Of a DNA stretch of 64,000 bases, positions 1 to 7,438 are shown piece by piece. The first letter of the stretch is position 1; the number at the start of each line of letters is the position of its first letter. The translations under genes were made by a program, and so were the position numbers. Source of the DNA: Streptomyces sp. CB02056 (GTDB taxonomy: Bacteria > Actinomycetota > Actinomycetes > Streptomycetales > Streptomycetaceae); NCBI RefSeq assembly GCF_001905545.1, contig NZ_LIPD01000001.1, positions 310,001 to 374,000 on the forward strand. Direction: 5' to 3'. The notes below the pieces were generated by a model that had not been told where the DNA came from, made no database searches, and worked only from the letters and a program-made list of their open reading frames with translations.

Positions 1-11
1 GCGGAGAGCGA

Positions 12-689
12 TTGATTCGGGTACTGCTGGCGGATGACCAACTGCTGGTCAGGGCGGGCTTCCGGGCCCTGCTGGACCTCCAGGACGACCTCACGGTGGT
101 CGGTGAGGCGGACGACGGCGAGGCCGCGGTCCGGCTCGCCCGCGAACTCGTGCCGGACGTCGTGCTGATGGACATCCGGATGCCGCGGATGGACGGGCTG
201 GAGGCGACCAGGAGGATCGCCGAGGACCCGGCGCTGTCCTCCGTGCGGGTGGTCGTGCTGACCACCTTCGAGCTGGACGAGTACGTCTTCGAGGCGCTGC
301 GCTCCGGGGCGGCGGGCTTCCTGGTCAAGGACACCGAGCCGGCCGACCTGCTGCGGGCGGTCCGGGTCGCCGTCGCGGGGGACGCGCTGCTCTCACCGGG
401 GGTCACCCGGCGGCTGATCGGCGAGTTCGCCGCCCGGTCGAAGCGGCCCGAGACCGTGCCGCAGGGGCTCTCGGACATCTCGATGCTGACCGAGCGGGAG
501 CGCGAGGTGCTGGCGCTGGTCGGGATGGGGCTGTCCAACGAGGAGATCGCCCGGCGGCTGGTGGTCAGCCCGCTGACGGCGAAGACGCACGTCAGCCGGG
601 CGATGGTGAAGCTCGGGGTGCGGGACCGGGCGCAACTGGTGGTGCTGGCCTACGAGTCGGGGCTGGTGCGGCCGGGCTGGCTGGGCTGA
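12..689 (+). CDS. NarL/LuxR-family response regulator
   Basis: DNA-binding response regulator, the output half of a two-component system; the partner kinase probably lies just outside the window. The receiver domain (about residues 1-120) has the acidic pair D8/D9, the phospho-acceptor D54 in LMDIRMP and the conserved lysine in VKDTEP. A LuxR-type helix-turn-helix follows at about residues 160-215 (LTEREREVL, GLSNEEIA, TAKTHVSR). The 225-residue length is normal for the family. The start is TTG, with GGAGAG a few bases upstream; the gene begins 12 bases into the window, so a position inside an operon is likely. The signal sensed cannot be told. Confidence 0.93.
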   Translation: MIRVLLADDQLLVRAGFRALLDLQDDLTVVGEADDGEAAVRLARELVPDVVLMDIRMPRMDGLEATRRIAEDPALSSVRVVVLTTFELDEYVFEALRSGAAGFLVKDTEPADLLRAVRVAVAGDALLSPGVTRRLIGEFAARSKRPETVPQGLSDISMLTEREREVLALVGMGLSNEEIARRLVVSPLTAKTHVSRAMVKLGVRDRAQLVVLAYESGLVRPGWLG

Positions 690-854
690 GGCCTGCTCCC
701 GGGCCGGAGCGTCGCGGGTGGTTCGTACTCTCCCGGGAGTATCCCAACTGCCGCTGCTGGTAGGACGCGCGATGAGGGTCTTCGGCGGGACGCTTCAGGT
801 GTCTCGGGAACCGCCCGAGGCGCTGGAAGCCCACCACCGAGGAGTTGAACCACC

Positions 855-1172
855 ATGTACACCCAGCTGGCCGACTGGCACGGCCCGGGCCCGTGGATCC
901 TGCTGATCCCCCTGGTCTGGATCGCCGTGGTGGTCCTGGTGATCGCGGTCCTGCGCCGCACGGTCTGGCGGCGGCACGGCTGCGGGTACGGCGCCAGGGC
1001 CGGGTTCGGGCCCGGATCGGGAGCCGGAGTCGGGGCCGTCGTGGAGCATCCGCTGGCCGTCCTGGGCCGCCGCTACGCCGAGGGCGACATCGACGCCGAG
1101 GAGTACCGCGCCAAGCGGGCCGTGCTCAGCGAACCGCCGCGGGGCGACCCGGGAGGAGGCGGCGCCAAGTGA
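855..1172 (+). CDS. SHOCT-domain small membrane protein
   Basis: A 105-residue protein with one hydrophobic helix at about residues 14-34 (ILLIPLVWIAVVVLVIAV), a basic Gly-rich linker, and a C-terminal SHOCT motif (LGRRYAEGDIDAEEYRAKR, residues 72-90). SHOCT domains are short oligomerisation helices found at protein termini; the role of these small membrane versions is not known. GAGGAG lies about 10 bases before the ATG. It stands alone, 165 bases after the response regulator. Confidence 0.85.
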   Translation: MYTQLADWHGPGPWILLIPLVWIAVVVLVIAVLRRTVWRRHGCGYGARAGFGPGSGAGVGAVVEHPLAVLGRRYAEGDIDAEEYRAKRAVLSEPPRGDPGGGGAK

Positions 1173-1301
1173 CCGCCCCGGGCGTCGTACGGGGCGCCGC
1201 CGCCCGGGTGGCCGACGCCCGGGTCGCCGACGCCGTGGAGGTCCACGGTGTCGGCGGCGCCGGGGGCCGGCAACCCGGCCGCGTGACGGTGGGCCGGAGG
1301 C

Positions 1302-2186
1302 TCAGCCCGCCTGCTGCGGGAAGACCTCCCGCAGCAGCGGGTCCGGCAGTCCGCGCTTGCGCCACTCGCGCGGGTAGCCGAGCGAGACCTCCGTGAACGG
1401 GACGCCGTCGTAGGTGGTCCGGCGCGGGATGTGGAGGTGGCCGTAGATCATCGCCGCGGTGTTGAACCGGGTGTGCCAGTCGGCGGTCAGCTCAGTCCCG
1501 CACCACTGGGCGAACTCGGGGTACCAGAGGATCTCGGTGGGCTGACGGACCAGCGGGTAGTGGTTGACCAGGACGAGCGGGACGTCCGGGTCGCAGGCCG
1601 CCAGTCGCTTCTCGGTCAGCCGGACGCGCTCGCGGCACCAGGAGTCGCGGTCCGGGAACGGGTCCGGGTAGAGCATCCGCTCGTCCGCGCAGACGATGCC
1701 GCTCTCGTAGGCGGCCGCCAGGGAGGCCTCCTTGGTGGTCGTGCCCGGCGCGCGGAAGGTGTAGTCGTAGAGGAGGAAGAGCGGGGCGATGCGGACGGGT
1801 CCGCCGGGGCCCTCCCAGACCGGGTACGGGTCCTCGGGGGTCACCACACCGAGCCGGCGGCAGCGTTCCACCAGGTGCTCGTAGCGGGCCACTCCGCGCA
1901 GCTGGACCGGGTCCTCGGGGTGGGTCCACAGCTCGTGGTTGCCGGGCACCCACACCACGCGGGCGAAGCGTTCGGCGAGCAGGCCGAGGGCCCACTCGAT
2001 GCTGGTGGTGATCTCGGCGACGTCACCGGCGACGAGCAGCCAGTCCCCGGGGTGGGAGGGTTGGAGCTTCTCCACCAGGTCGCGGTTCTCCTGGTAGGAG
2101 ATGTGCAGATCGCTCACGGCGAGCAGCCGTCCACCCGTCGGGGTGGTCCGTTCCGGCTGTGCCTCGCTGCGGTTCTCCGTAGTCAC
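1302..2186 (-). CDS. Calcineurin-like metallophosphoesterase
   Basis: Putative cytoplasmic phosphoesterase of the calcineurin-like superfamily. The metal-binding motifs appear in order: SDLH, GDVAE, GNHELW, VNHYPL and YGHLHIP, so the dinuclear metal site looks complete. The substrate cannot be inferred. I chose GTG at 2186 because AGGGGG lies 5 bases upstream. An in-frame TTG at 2213 would add nine residues but has a weaker ribosome site. Length 294 residues with the chosen start. Confidence 0.88.
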   Translation of the reverse strand: MTTENRSEAQPERTTPTGGRLLAVSDLHISYQENRDLVEKLQPSHPGDWLLVAGDVAEITTSIEWALGLLAERFARVVWVPGNHELWTHPEDPVQLRGVARYEHLVERCRRLGVVTPEDPYPVWEGPGGPVRIAPLFLLYDYTFRAPGTTTKEASLAAAYESGIVCADERMLYPDPFPDRDSWCRERVRLTEKRLAACDPDVPLVLVNHYPLVRQPTEILWYPEFAQWCGTELTADWHTRFNTAAMIYGHLHIPRRTTYDGVPFTEVSLGYPREWRKRGLPDPLLREVFPQQAG

Positions 2187-2434
2187 TCCTGCCCCCTGAG
2201 GTCGCCCGGCCAATGGGGCCCACCCTACGTGGCGGGCGGGGGGAGTGGGGCGGGTTGACGGGATCAGTCGTTCGAACCGTCGGTTCAGGAGCCGAGGTCA
2301 GCCCGGCGATTCACCGGTGGTTCACCGGCGGGTCAGGGCCGGGACGGTGGATCGGGAGCCGAGCGGAAGGCGGGCTGAGGATAGGAGACGGGATCAGGAA
2401 GTGGGAGTGGAAGGGAAGTTGGGGTCGGGCCGGT

Positions 2435-2788
2435 TCAGGAGCTGATGTCGATGAGCACCCCGTGGGAGGTGGCGGTGGTGACGGCGAGGATCGCCAGCGA
2501 GGCGATGCCGAGGGTCAGGCCGAGGACGGCGCGGCCGCGCCGGTTGGTGCCGCGGACCAGGGCCAGGGTGGCCAGGGTGATGGCGATCGGCCCGAGGACG
2601 ATGTTGAACAGCAGTAGGCCGGGCAGGCCGAGGAGGAAGGAGGCGACAGCGAGTCCGTCGGCCTCGGCGGTGCCCTGACGGCCGGTCGTCTGACGAGCAG
2701 CCTGCTGGGCCTGGCGCTCCGGGCGGTCAATGTTCTGGCGGCCGGTGGCGATGCGGCCGATGGCGATGCGGTCGGTGACGGTGCTCAT
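2435..2788 (-). CDS. DUF4190-type membrane protein
   Basis: 117-residue protein with a polar, Gln/Arg-rich N-terminus (about 45 residues) followed by two hydrophobic helices (LAVASFLLGLPGLLLFNIVL and an ALAxVRG-linked second helix). This is the usual layout of DUF4190 proteins of actinobacteria. Function unknown. GAGAGG precedes the ATG. Downstream of and co-directional with the 51-residue gene starting at 3001, so the two may be cotranscribed. Confidence 0.75.
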   Translation of the reverse strand: MSTVTDRIAIGRIATGRQNIDRPERQAQQAARQTTGRQGTAEADGLAVASFLLGLPGLLLFNIVLGPIAITLATLALVRGTNRRGRAVLGLTLGIASLAILAVTTATSHGVLIDISS

Positions 2789-2845
2789 GGTGGTGCGGGT
2801 CCTCTCTGGAGAGTGGCCGCGGGTGCGGTCCGCGGAGCGGCCGGG

Positions 2846-3001
2846 TCAGCGGTGCCGGAGGCGGGCGATGCCCTCGCGGGCGCCGAAGGCGAGCAACCAG
2901 GCGGTGATGCCGGCGGAGGCGGCGAGGAAGACCGGGAGCGAGGTGTGGGCGGCGGTGCCGATCAGGATGCCCATGGCGACCAGGGCGGAGAGCAGGATCA
3001 C
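2846..3001 (-). CDS. Small hydrophobic protein, 51 residues
   Basis: Tiny membrane protein of two hydrophobic stretches (ILLSALVAMGILIGTA and VFLAASAGITAWLLAFGA) with a basic tail. I choose GTG at 3001 because AAGGAG stands exactly 6 bases upstream. A longer reading frame to 3073 would add a polar N-terminus lacking any ribosome site and would run into the regulatory region. It is divergent from the TetR gene at 3122 and the paired inverted repeats lie between them, so it is the likely regulated target. Function unknown. Confidence 0.6.
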   Translation of the reverse strand: MILLSALVAMGILIGTAAHTSLPVFLAASAGITAWLLAFGAREGIARLRHR

Positions 3002-3042
3002 GGCTGACTCCTTCGGCTGCGGCTGGGACTGCGCCGATTTCG

Positions 3043-3113
3043 GTTGACAAGTGTTCACTGACTTCGGCCCCACTCTACGCTCGGCTGGCCAAGTTCGGCA
3101 AACGAATGTTTAC
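3043..3113. promoter_or_regulatory. Twin TetR/FabR-like operators in a divergent promoter
   Basis: Two 16-base inverted repeats with the same layout: GTTGAC-AAGT-GTTCAC (3043-3058, arms match 4/6) and GCAAAC-GAAT-GTTTAC (3098-3113, arms match 5/6). Their centres are 55 bases apart, about five helical turns. A minus-strand promoter candidate, TTGCCG (3096-3101)/18 bases/TAGAGT (3072-3077), is overlapped by the second repeat. That repeat also sits 8 bases before the TetR start codon. Autoregulation by the adjacent TetR protein is inferred. Confidence 0.55.
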
Positions 3114-3121
3114 TGAATGGC

Positions 3122-3751
3122 GTGAGTCACACCGTTGGGGCCAGACAGGCCCAGAAGCAGCAGAGTCGGCGGGCCTTGCTGGATGCCGGGCTGCACCTGT
3201 TGGCCGATCAGAACCTGGCGAGCCTGGGCGTCCGGGAGGTCACCCGCGAGGCGGGGCTCTCCCCGGCCGCCTTCTACCGGCACTTCCCGGACCTCGCCGC
3301 CCTCGGGGTGGCGCTGGTCGAGGAGTCGCTGGCCAGCCTGCACGTCATGATCCGTTCGGTGCTCGCCGAGGCCGGCGACGCCGAGGAGCTGATCGACCGC
3401 GCGGTGGACGTGATCGAGCGGCACGTCCGCGAACACCGGCCGCACGTCCGCTTCCTGGCGCGCGAGCGGCACGGCGGGGTTCGGCGGGTGCGCGAGGCGA
3501 TCGACGCCGAACTCGGCCGCTTCGCCGCCGAGGTGGGAGCCGCCCTGGCGCTGCAGCCGCAGTCGCGGCGGTGGAGCGAGCAGGACCTGCGGATGCTCGC
3601 CGAGCTGTACGTCGACCACATGGTCTCCACGGCCGCCGCCTTCCTGGAGGCGCTGGAGACGGACCCGGCCCGGGAGCGGCGGATCGCCGCCACCGCGCGC
3701 CTCCAACTGCGCCTGATCAGTCTCGGTCGGGAGCACTGGCAGGCGGGTTGA
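3122..3751 (+). CDS. TetR-family regulator, FabR-like
   Basis: 209-residue TetR repressor. The N-terminal helix-turn-helix is at about residues 13-55 (SRRALLDAGLHLL, LGVREVTREAGLSPAAFYRHF). The C-terminal half resembles FabR, the unsaturated fatty acid regulator of proteobacteria (REHRPHVRFLARERHGG, DLRMLAELYVDHM). The GTG start has little ribosome site; it lies 8 bases after an inverted repeat, so the transcript may be leaderless. Its likely target is the divergent small membrane gene and itself; no fatty acid gene is adjacent, so a lipid role is inference from family resemblance. Confidence 0.85.
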   Translation: MSHTVGARQAQKQQSRRALLDAGLHLLADQNLASLGVREVTREAGLSPAAFYRHFPDLAALGVALVEESLASLHVMIRSVLAEAGDAEELIDRAVDVIERHVREHRPHVRFLARERHGGVRRVREAIDAELGRFAAEVGAALALQPQSRRWSEQDLRMLAELYVDHMVSTAAAFLEALETDPARERRIAATARLQLRLISLGREHWQAG

Positions 3752-3900
3752 CCGTCCGGGAGTTGGCCGGGTGGCGACGATAACCGGTCATTGCGGCTTG
3801 GGCGGTTCTTGGTGTTGCTTTGACTCTTGACAGTGGGTCATGTCCGCGACAGCTTTGGTGCACCCCCACCAGTGGATCCCCCCACATCGAGAGGTCTCTC

Positions 3901-4764
3901 ATGAAGAAGCCGCTCAAGCCGCTCATAGGCACGGTCGCCGCGCTCCTGGTCGCCGGGGCCACCGCCCTCGGCGGAGCCGCTCCGGCCCAGGCCGCAGCCT
4001 CCGCCGACAAGTCCGCAGCCAAGCCCGTCACCGCCGTCAACTTCGCCGGGACGGTCGCCCTCAGCAACTGCTCCGGCTCGCTGGTGCGGATGCCCGGCTC
4101 GACCGCGAACGACCCGGCCCTCATACTCTCCAACGGCCACTGCCTGGAGACCGGCATGCCCGGTCCGGGCGAGGTGGTCCTCAACCGGTCCTCCAGCCGG
4201 ACCTTCACCCTGCTCAACGGGAGCGGCAGCGGTGTCGCCACGCTGCGCGCGAACAAGATCGTCTACGGCGCGATGACCGACACCGACGTGTCGATCTACC
4301 AGCTGAACACCACCTACGCCTCGATCCAGTCCCGGTACGGCATAGCCCCGTTGACGATCGCCGCCACCCACCCGGTCCAGGGCACCTCGATCAAGGTCGT
4401 CTCCGGCTACTGGAAGAAGATCTACTCCTGCTCGGTGGACGGCTTCGCCTACCGGCTGAAGGAAGCCGACTGGACCTTCAAGGACTCGGTCCGCTACACC
4501 TCCACCTGCAACGTGATCGGCGGCACCTCCGGCTCGCCGGTGGTCGACGCCTCGACCGGCCAGGTGGTCGCCGTCAACAACACGATCAACGAGAGCGGCG
4601 AGACCTGCACCCTGGACAACCCCTGTGAGGTGGACCAGAACGGCGCGGTGACGGTCCGTCCGGGCATCGGCTACGCCCAGGAGACCTACGGGATCCCGGC
4701 CTGCTTCGCCGCCGGCAACCGCTTCGACCTCACCCTCGCCGGCTGCACCCTGCCCCGCCCGTAA
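3901..4764 (+). CDS. Secreted trypsin-like serine protease
   Basis: 287-residue exported S1-fold protease. The signal peptide is about residues 1-31 (KK, hydrophobic core LIGTVAALLVAGATALGGA, cleavage near AQA-A). The catalytic triad is visible: His in LSNGHC, Asp in DTDVSIY and Ser in GGTSGSPVV. Cysteines around the His and near the C-terminus suggest disulfides. The ATG at 3901 is chosen over an upstream in-frame start because AGAGG lies just before it and the signal peptide begins there. A hairpin follows the stop codon at 4804-4834. Confidence 0.88.
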   Translation: MKKPLKPLIGTVAALLVAGATALGGAAPAQAAASADKSAAKPVTAVNFAGTVALSNCSGSLVRMPGSTANDPALILSNGHCLETGMPGPGEVVLNRSSSRTFTLLNGSGSGVATLRANKIVYGAMTDTDVSIYQLNTTYASIQSRYGIAPLTIAATHPVQGTSIKVVSGYWKKIYSCSVDGFAYRLKEADWTFKDSVRYTSTCNVIGGTSGSPVVDASTGQVVAVNNTINESGETCTLDNPCEVDQNGAVTVRPGIGYAQETYGIPACFAAGNRFDLTLAGCTLPRP

Positions 4765-4803
4765 GCCACCAGGGCAACCGCGCTGACCAGCACTTTTCCC
4801 CCG

Positions 4804-4834
4804 ATGGGCCATCCGCGAACGGCGGGTGGCCCAT
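4804..4834 (+). terminator. Hairpin terminator after the protease gene
   Basis: ATGGGCCA ... TGGCCCAT arms (8 base pairs), with an inner CCGC/GCGG pairing that extends the stem. It lies 40 bases after the protease stop. There is no U-tract, as is usual in streptomycetes. Confidence 0.55.
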
Positions 4835-4835
4835 T

Positions 4836-4917
4836 CGGCCGTCCATCGGCCGGCCACCGCTCCACCCGTTCCACCCCGCCCCACCCGGCCGTCCACCAGT
4901 CGGCCACCGCTCCACCC
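4836..4917. repeat. 32-base direct repeat, two copies 50 bases apart
   Basis: Copies at 4836-4867 and 4886-4917 start with CGGCCGTCCA and end with CGGCCACCGCTCCACCC, differing at a few central bases. They lie in a cytosine-rich stretch between the protease and S28 peptidase genes, which otherwise shows no gene. Confidence 0.6.
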
Positions 4918-5003
4918 CGCTCCACCCGCACCATCCGCTCCACCCGCGCCGCGCGGCCGTACCGGCGGGCGGCAGTCATGCCAGTTGAACAGATGGAGAG
5001 TTG

Positions 5004-6524
5004 ATGACCACCACCGTGAGAAGGCTGCTGGTTTCCGCCCTGCTGATACCGCTGCTCGCGTTCGGCGGCCTGGCGAGCCCGGCGTCCGCCGCCGACGGCC
5101 AGGGCGCGCAGGGTGCCCAGGGGGCGCAGGGTGACCAGGGCAAGGCGTCCCGCCACGGCCGGAGCCCCGCCGACGACCCGACCGCCGACATCAAGGACCG
5201 CCTGGCGGCGATCCCCGGCGTGACGATCACCGAGGAGAAGCCGACCACCACCGGTCACCGCTACTTCGTCGCCACGTACACCCAGCCGATCGACCACTTC
5301 CGGCCCTGGCTGGGCACCTTCCAGCAGCGCTTCAGCCTGCTGCACCGCGGCTACGACCGCCCGACCGTCTTCTACACCAACGGCTACACGCTGGGCACCA
5401 ACCCGTCCCGCACCGAGCCGACCCGGCTGGTGGACGGCAACCAGGTGTCCATCGAGTACCGGTTCTTCACCCCCTCCCGCCCGGAGCCGGCGGACTGGTC
5501 GAAGGCCGGCATCCGCCAGGGCGCCGCGGACTCGCACCGGCTGGTGACCGCGCTCAAGCGGATCTACCAGGAGGAGTGGCTGTCCACCGGCGCCAGCAAG
5601 GGCGGCATGTCCTCCACCTACTTCCGCCGCTTCTACCCGGACGACGTGGCCGGCACGATCGCCTACGTCGCGCCGAACAACACGAACGTCAACGACTACC
5701 AGGCGTACAGCGACTTCTTCCGGACCGTCGGCACCCCCGAGTGCCGGGCCAGGCTGAACGCCGCCCAGCGCGAGCTGCTGGTGCGCCGTGACCGCCTGGT
5801 GCCCCGCTACGTCGCCGACAACAAGGCGTCCGGCTCCACCTTCAACACCCTCGGCTCCCCGGACCGCGCGTACGAGGCCGGGGTGCTGGACGTGGTCTGG
5901 GGCTTCTGGCAGTACAGCCTGGAGGCCGACTGCGCCAAGGTCCCGGTCGCCGCGACCGCGACCGACGACGAGCTGTACGCCTGGTTCGACTCGCAGTCCG
6001 GCATCACCGGCAACAGCGACCAGTCGCTGGCGAAGTACACCGCGTACTACTACCAGGCCGCGACCGAGCTGGGCGCGCCGTTCTTCGACGTCTCGCACCT
6101 GAAGGACGTGCTGCACTACGACTACAAGGAGCTCTACTCGGTCCGCAGCTACGTGCCGAAGGAGATCCCGACCGTCTTCAACCCGAACGCGATGCCCGAC
6201 ATCGACCGCTGGGTGAAGCGCGAGGGTGAGCGGATCATGTACGTCTACGGCGGCAACGACCCGTGGGGTGCCAAGCCGTTCCACCTCGGCCGGGGCAGCG
6301 AGGACAGCTACGTCTACACCGTGCCCGGCGGCAACCACGGCTCGAAGATCGAGCAGCTGCCCGCCGCGCAGTCGGCGGAGGCCACCGCCAAGGTGCTGGA
6401 GTGGGCCGGTCTGGGCGACGCGAACGCCGCCCGCTCGCTCGCCAAGACGCCGCAGCCGGGCTCGGACTTCGGCCCGCTGGACGTCGAGGGCCAGCGGCTG
6501 GAGCAGGAGCGCCGCCCGCTGTAG
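5004..6524 (+). CDS. Secreted S28-family tri/tetrapeptidyl aminopeptidase-like protease
   Basis: 507-residue exported serine peptidase resembling the prolyl tri/tetrapeptidyl aminopeptidases of Streptomyces. The signal peptide covers about residues 1-30 (ending ASPASA-AD), followed by a Gln/Gly repeat (GAQ three times). Family marks are QPIDHF, the nucleophile Ser in GASKGGM, Asp in GGNDPWG and His in GGNHGS. It would remove short peptides from the N-termini of extracellular peptides. The start is ATG 5004 with GGAG 5 bases upstream; an in-frame TTG directly before it is rejected. A strong hairpin follows at 6567. Confidence 0.88.
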   Translation: MTTTVRRLLVSALLIPLLAFGGLASPASAADGQGAQGAQGAQGDQGKASRHGRSPADDPTADIKDRLAAIPGVTITEEKPTTTGHRYFVATYTQPIDHFRPWLGTFQQRFSLLHRGYDRPTVFYTNGYTLGTNPSRTEPTRLVDGNQVSIEYRFFTPSRPEPADWSKAGIRQGAADSHRLVTALKRIYQEEWLSTGASKGGMSSTYFRRFYPDDVAGTIAYVAPNNTNVNDYQAYSDFFRTVGTPECRARLNAAQRELLVRRDRLVPRYVADNKASGSTFNTLGSPDRAYEAGVLDVVWGFWQYSLEADCAKVPVAATATDDELYAWFDSQSGITGNSDQSLAKYTAYYYQAATELGAPFFDVSHLKDVLHYDYKELYSVRSYVPKEIPTVFNPNAMPDIDRWVKREGERIMYVYGGNDPWGAKPFHLGRGSEDSYVYTVPGGNHGSKIEQLPAAQSAEATAKVLEWAGLGDANAARSLAKTPQPGSDFGPLDVEGQRLEQERRPL

Positions 6525-6566
6525 CGCTCGCGCTCGCGCTAGGCAGGTCGCACCACCACGCATGAG

Positions 6567-6601
6567 GAGGAGGCCGTCCCGGAACCCGGGGCGGCCTCCT
6601 C
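6567..6601 (+). terminator. Strong hairpin terminator after the S28 peptidase gene
   Basis: Perfect 10-base arms GAGGAGGCCG/CGGCCTCCTC, with further CCCGG/CCGGG pairing inside the loop; 43 bases after the stop codon. Confidence 0.75.
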
Positions 6602-6679
6602 GCGTCGTCCCGCGCCCCCGCGCCCGCACGTCCCCCGCGCCCCGCCGGCGGGAAGGTCGGGCCGCCCCAGCCCCTCCCC

Positions 6680-6700
6680 GAAGCAGTGAATCAGTGCTTC
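6680..6700. promoter_or_regulatory. Palindromic operator ahead of the TetR/AidB-like operon
   Basis: GAAGCAGTGAATCAGTGCTTC is a 21-base near-palindrome: outer arms GAAGCA/TGCTTC and inner TGA/TCA pair exactly. It lies 9 bases before the ATG of the TetR gene at 6710, the usual place for an autoregulatory site. Confidence 0.6.
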
Positions 6701-6709
6701 AATGCTTGC

Positions 6710-7438
6710 ATGGCCTACCGACGCACGCCCGCCGTACAAGCCCGCCTGGACGCCCAGCGCGAAGCGGTGCTCCAGTCGGCGGTCGGCCTGCTCGCCGAGC
6801 GCGGCTACGGCGGCTGCACGATGGCCGCCGTGGCGGACCGCGCCGGGATCGCCACCGGCAGCCTCTACCAGCACTTCAGCGGCAAGGCCGAGCTGTCGGT
6901 GCAGCTGTTCCGCCGGGTGGTCACGCACGAGATCGACGCGGTCAACGCCGCCGTCGCCCGCCAGGACACCCCGAGGCGGCGGATCGCCGCCGTGGTCGAG
7001 ACCTTCGCCGCCCGCGCCCTGCGCGCGCCCCGGCTGGCGTACGCGCTGCTGGTCGAGCCGGCCGACGCGGTCGTGGACGAGGAGCGACTGGTGTTCCGGC
7101 GGGCGTTCCGGGACGTGATCGCCACCGAGATCGCCGCCGCCGTGGCGAGCGGCGAACTGCCCGAGCAGGACCCGGTGCTGACCGCCGCCGCCCTGGTCGG
7201 CGCGGTCGGCGAGGCCCTGGCCGGCCCGCTCGCCGCCGCACCCGGAACAGCCGTACCCGGAACAGCCGCGTCCGGGGCAGCTGCCACACCCGGAGCGGCC
7301 GAGACCGGAGCGGCCGAGACCGGAGCCGCCGGGACCGGAGCCGCCGAGCCCGAACAGAGCGACAAGACCACGGTGGTCCCCGCCCTGGTCTCCTTCACCC
7401 TGCGTGCCCTGGGAGGACGCGATGACAGCTACGCATGA
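6710..7438 (+). CDS. TetR/AcrR-family regulator with low-complexity insert
   Basis: 242-residue TetR repressor with helix-turn-helix near residues 18-60 (VGLLAERGYGG, MAAVADRAGIATGSLYQHF). The ATG at 6710 is chosen because the upstream in-frame GTG (6686) lies inside the 21-base palindrome. A stretch rich in Ala, Gly, Pro and Glu (about residues 168-205, near-repeats of TGAAE) interrupts the C-terminal helices before the final LVSFTLRALGG helix. Its 3' end overlaps the next gene by 17 bases, so it is cotranscribed with and probably represses the acyl-CoA dehydrogenase-like and amidohydrolase genes. Confidence 0.87.
   Translation: MAYRRTPAVQARLDAQREAVLQSAVGLLAERGYGGCTMAAVADRAGIATGSLYQHFSGKAELSVQLFRRVVTHEIDAVNAAVARQDTPRRRIAAVVETFAARALRAPRLAYALLVEPADAVVDEERLVFRRAFRDVIATEIAAAVASGELPEQDPVLTAAALVGAVGEALAGPLAAAPGTAVPGTAASGAAATPGAAETGAAETGAAGTGAAEPEQSDKTTVVPALVSFTLRALGGRDDSYA

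Noticed and set aside
4686..6629. Very long minus-strand open frame opposite the S28 peptidase gene (647 codons)
   Set aside because: Its codons mirror the GC-rich third positions of the plus-strand gene; the product is Arg/Val/Gly-rich without domains, and the plus-strand gene has a signal peptide and catalytic triad.
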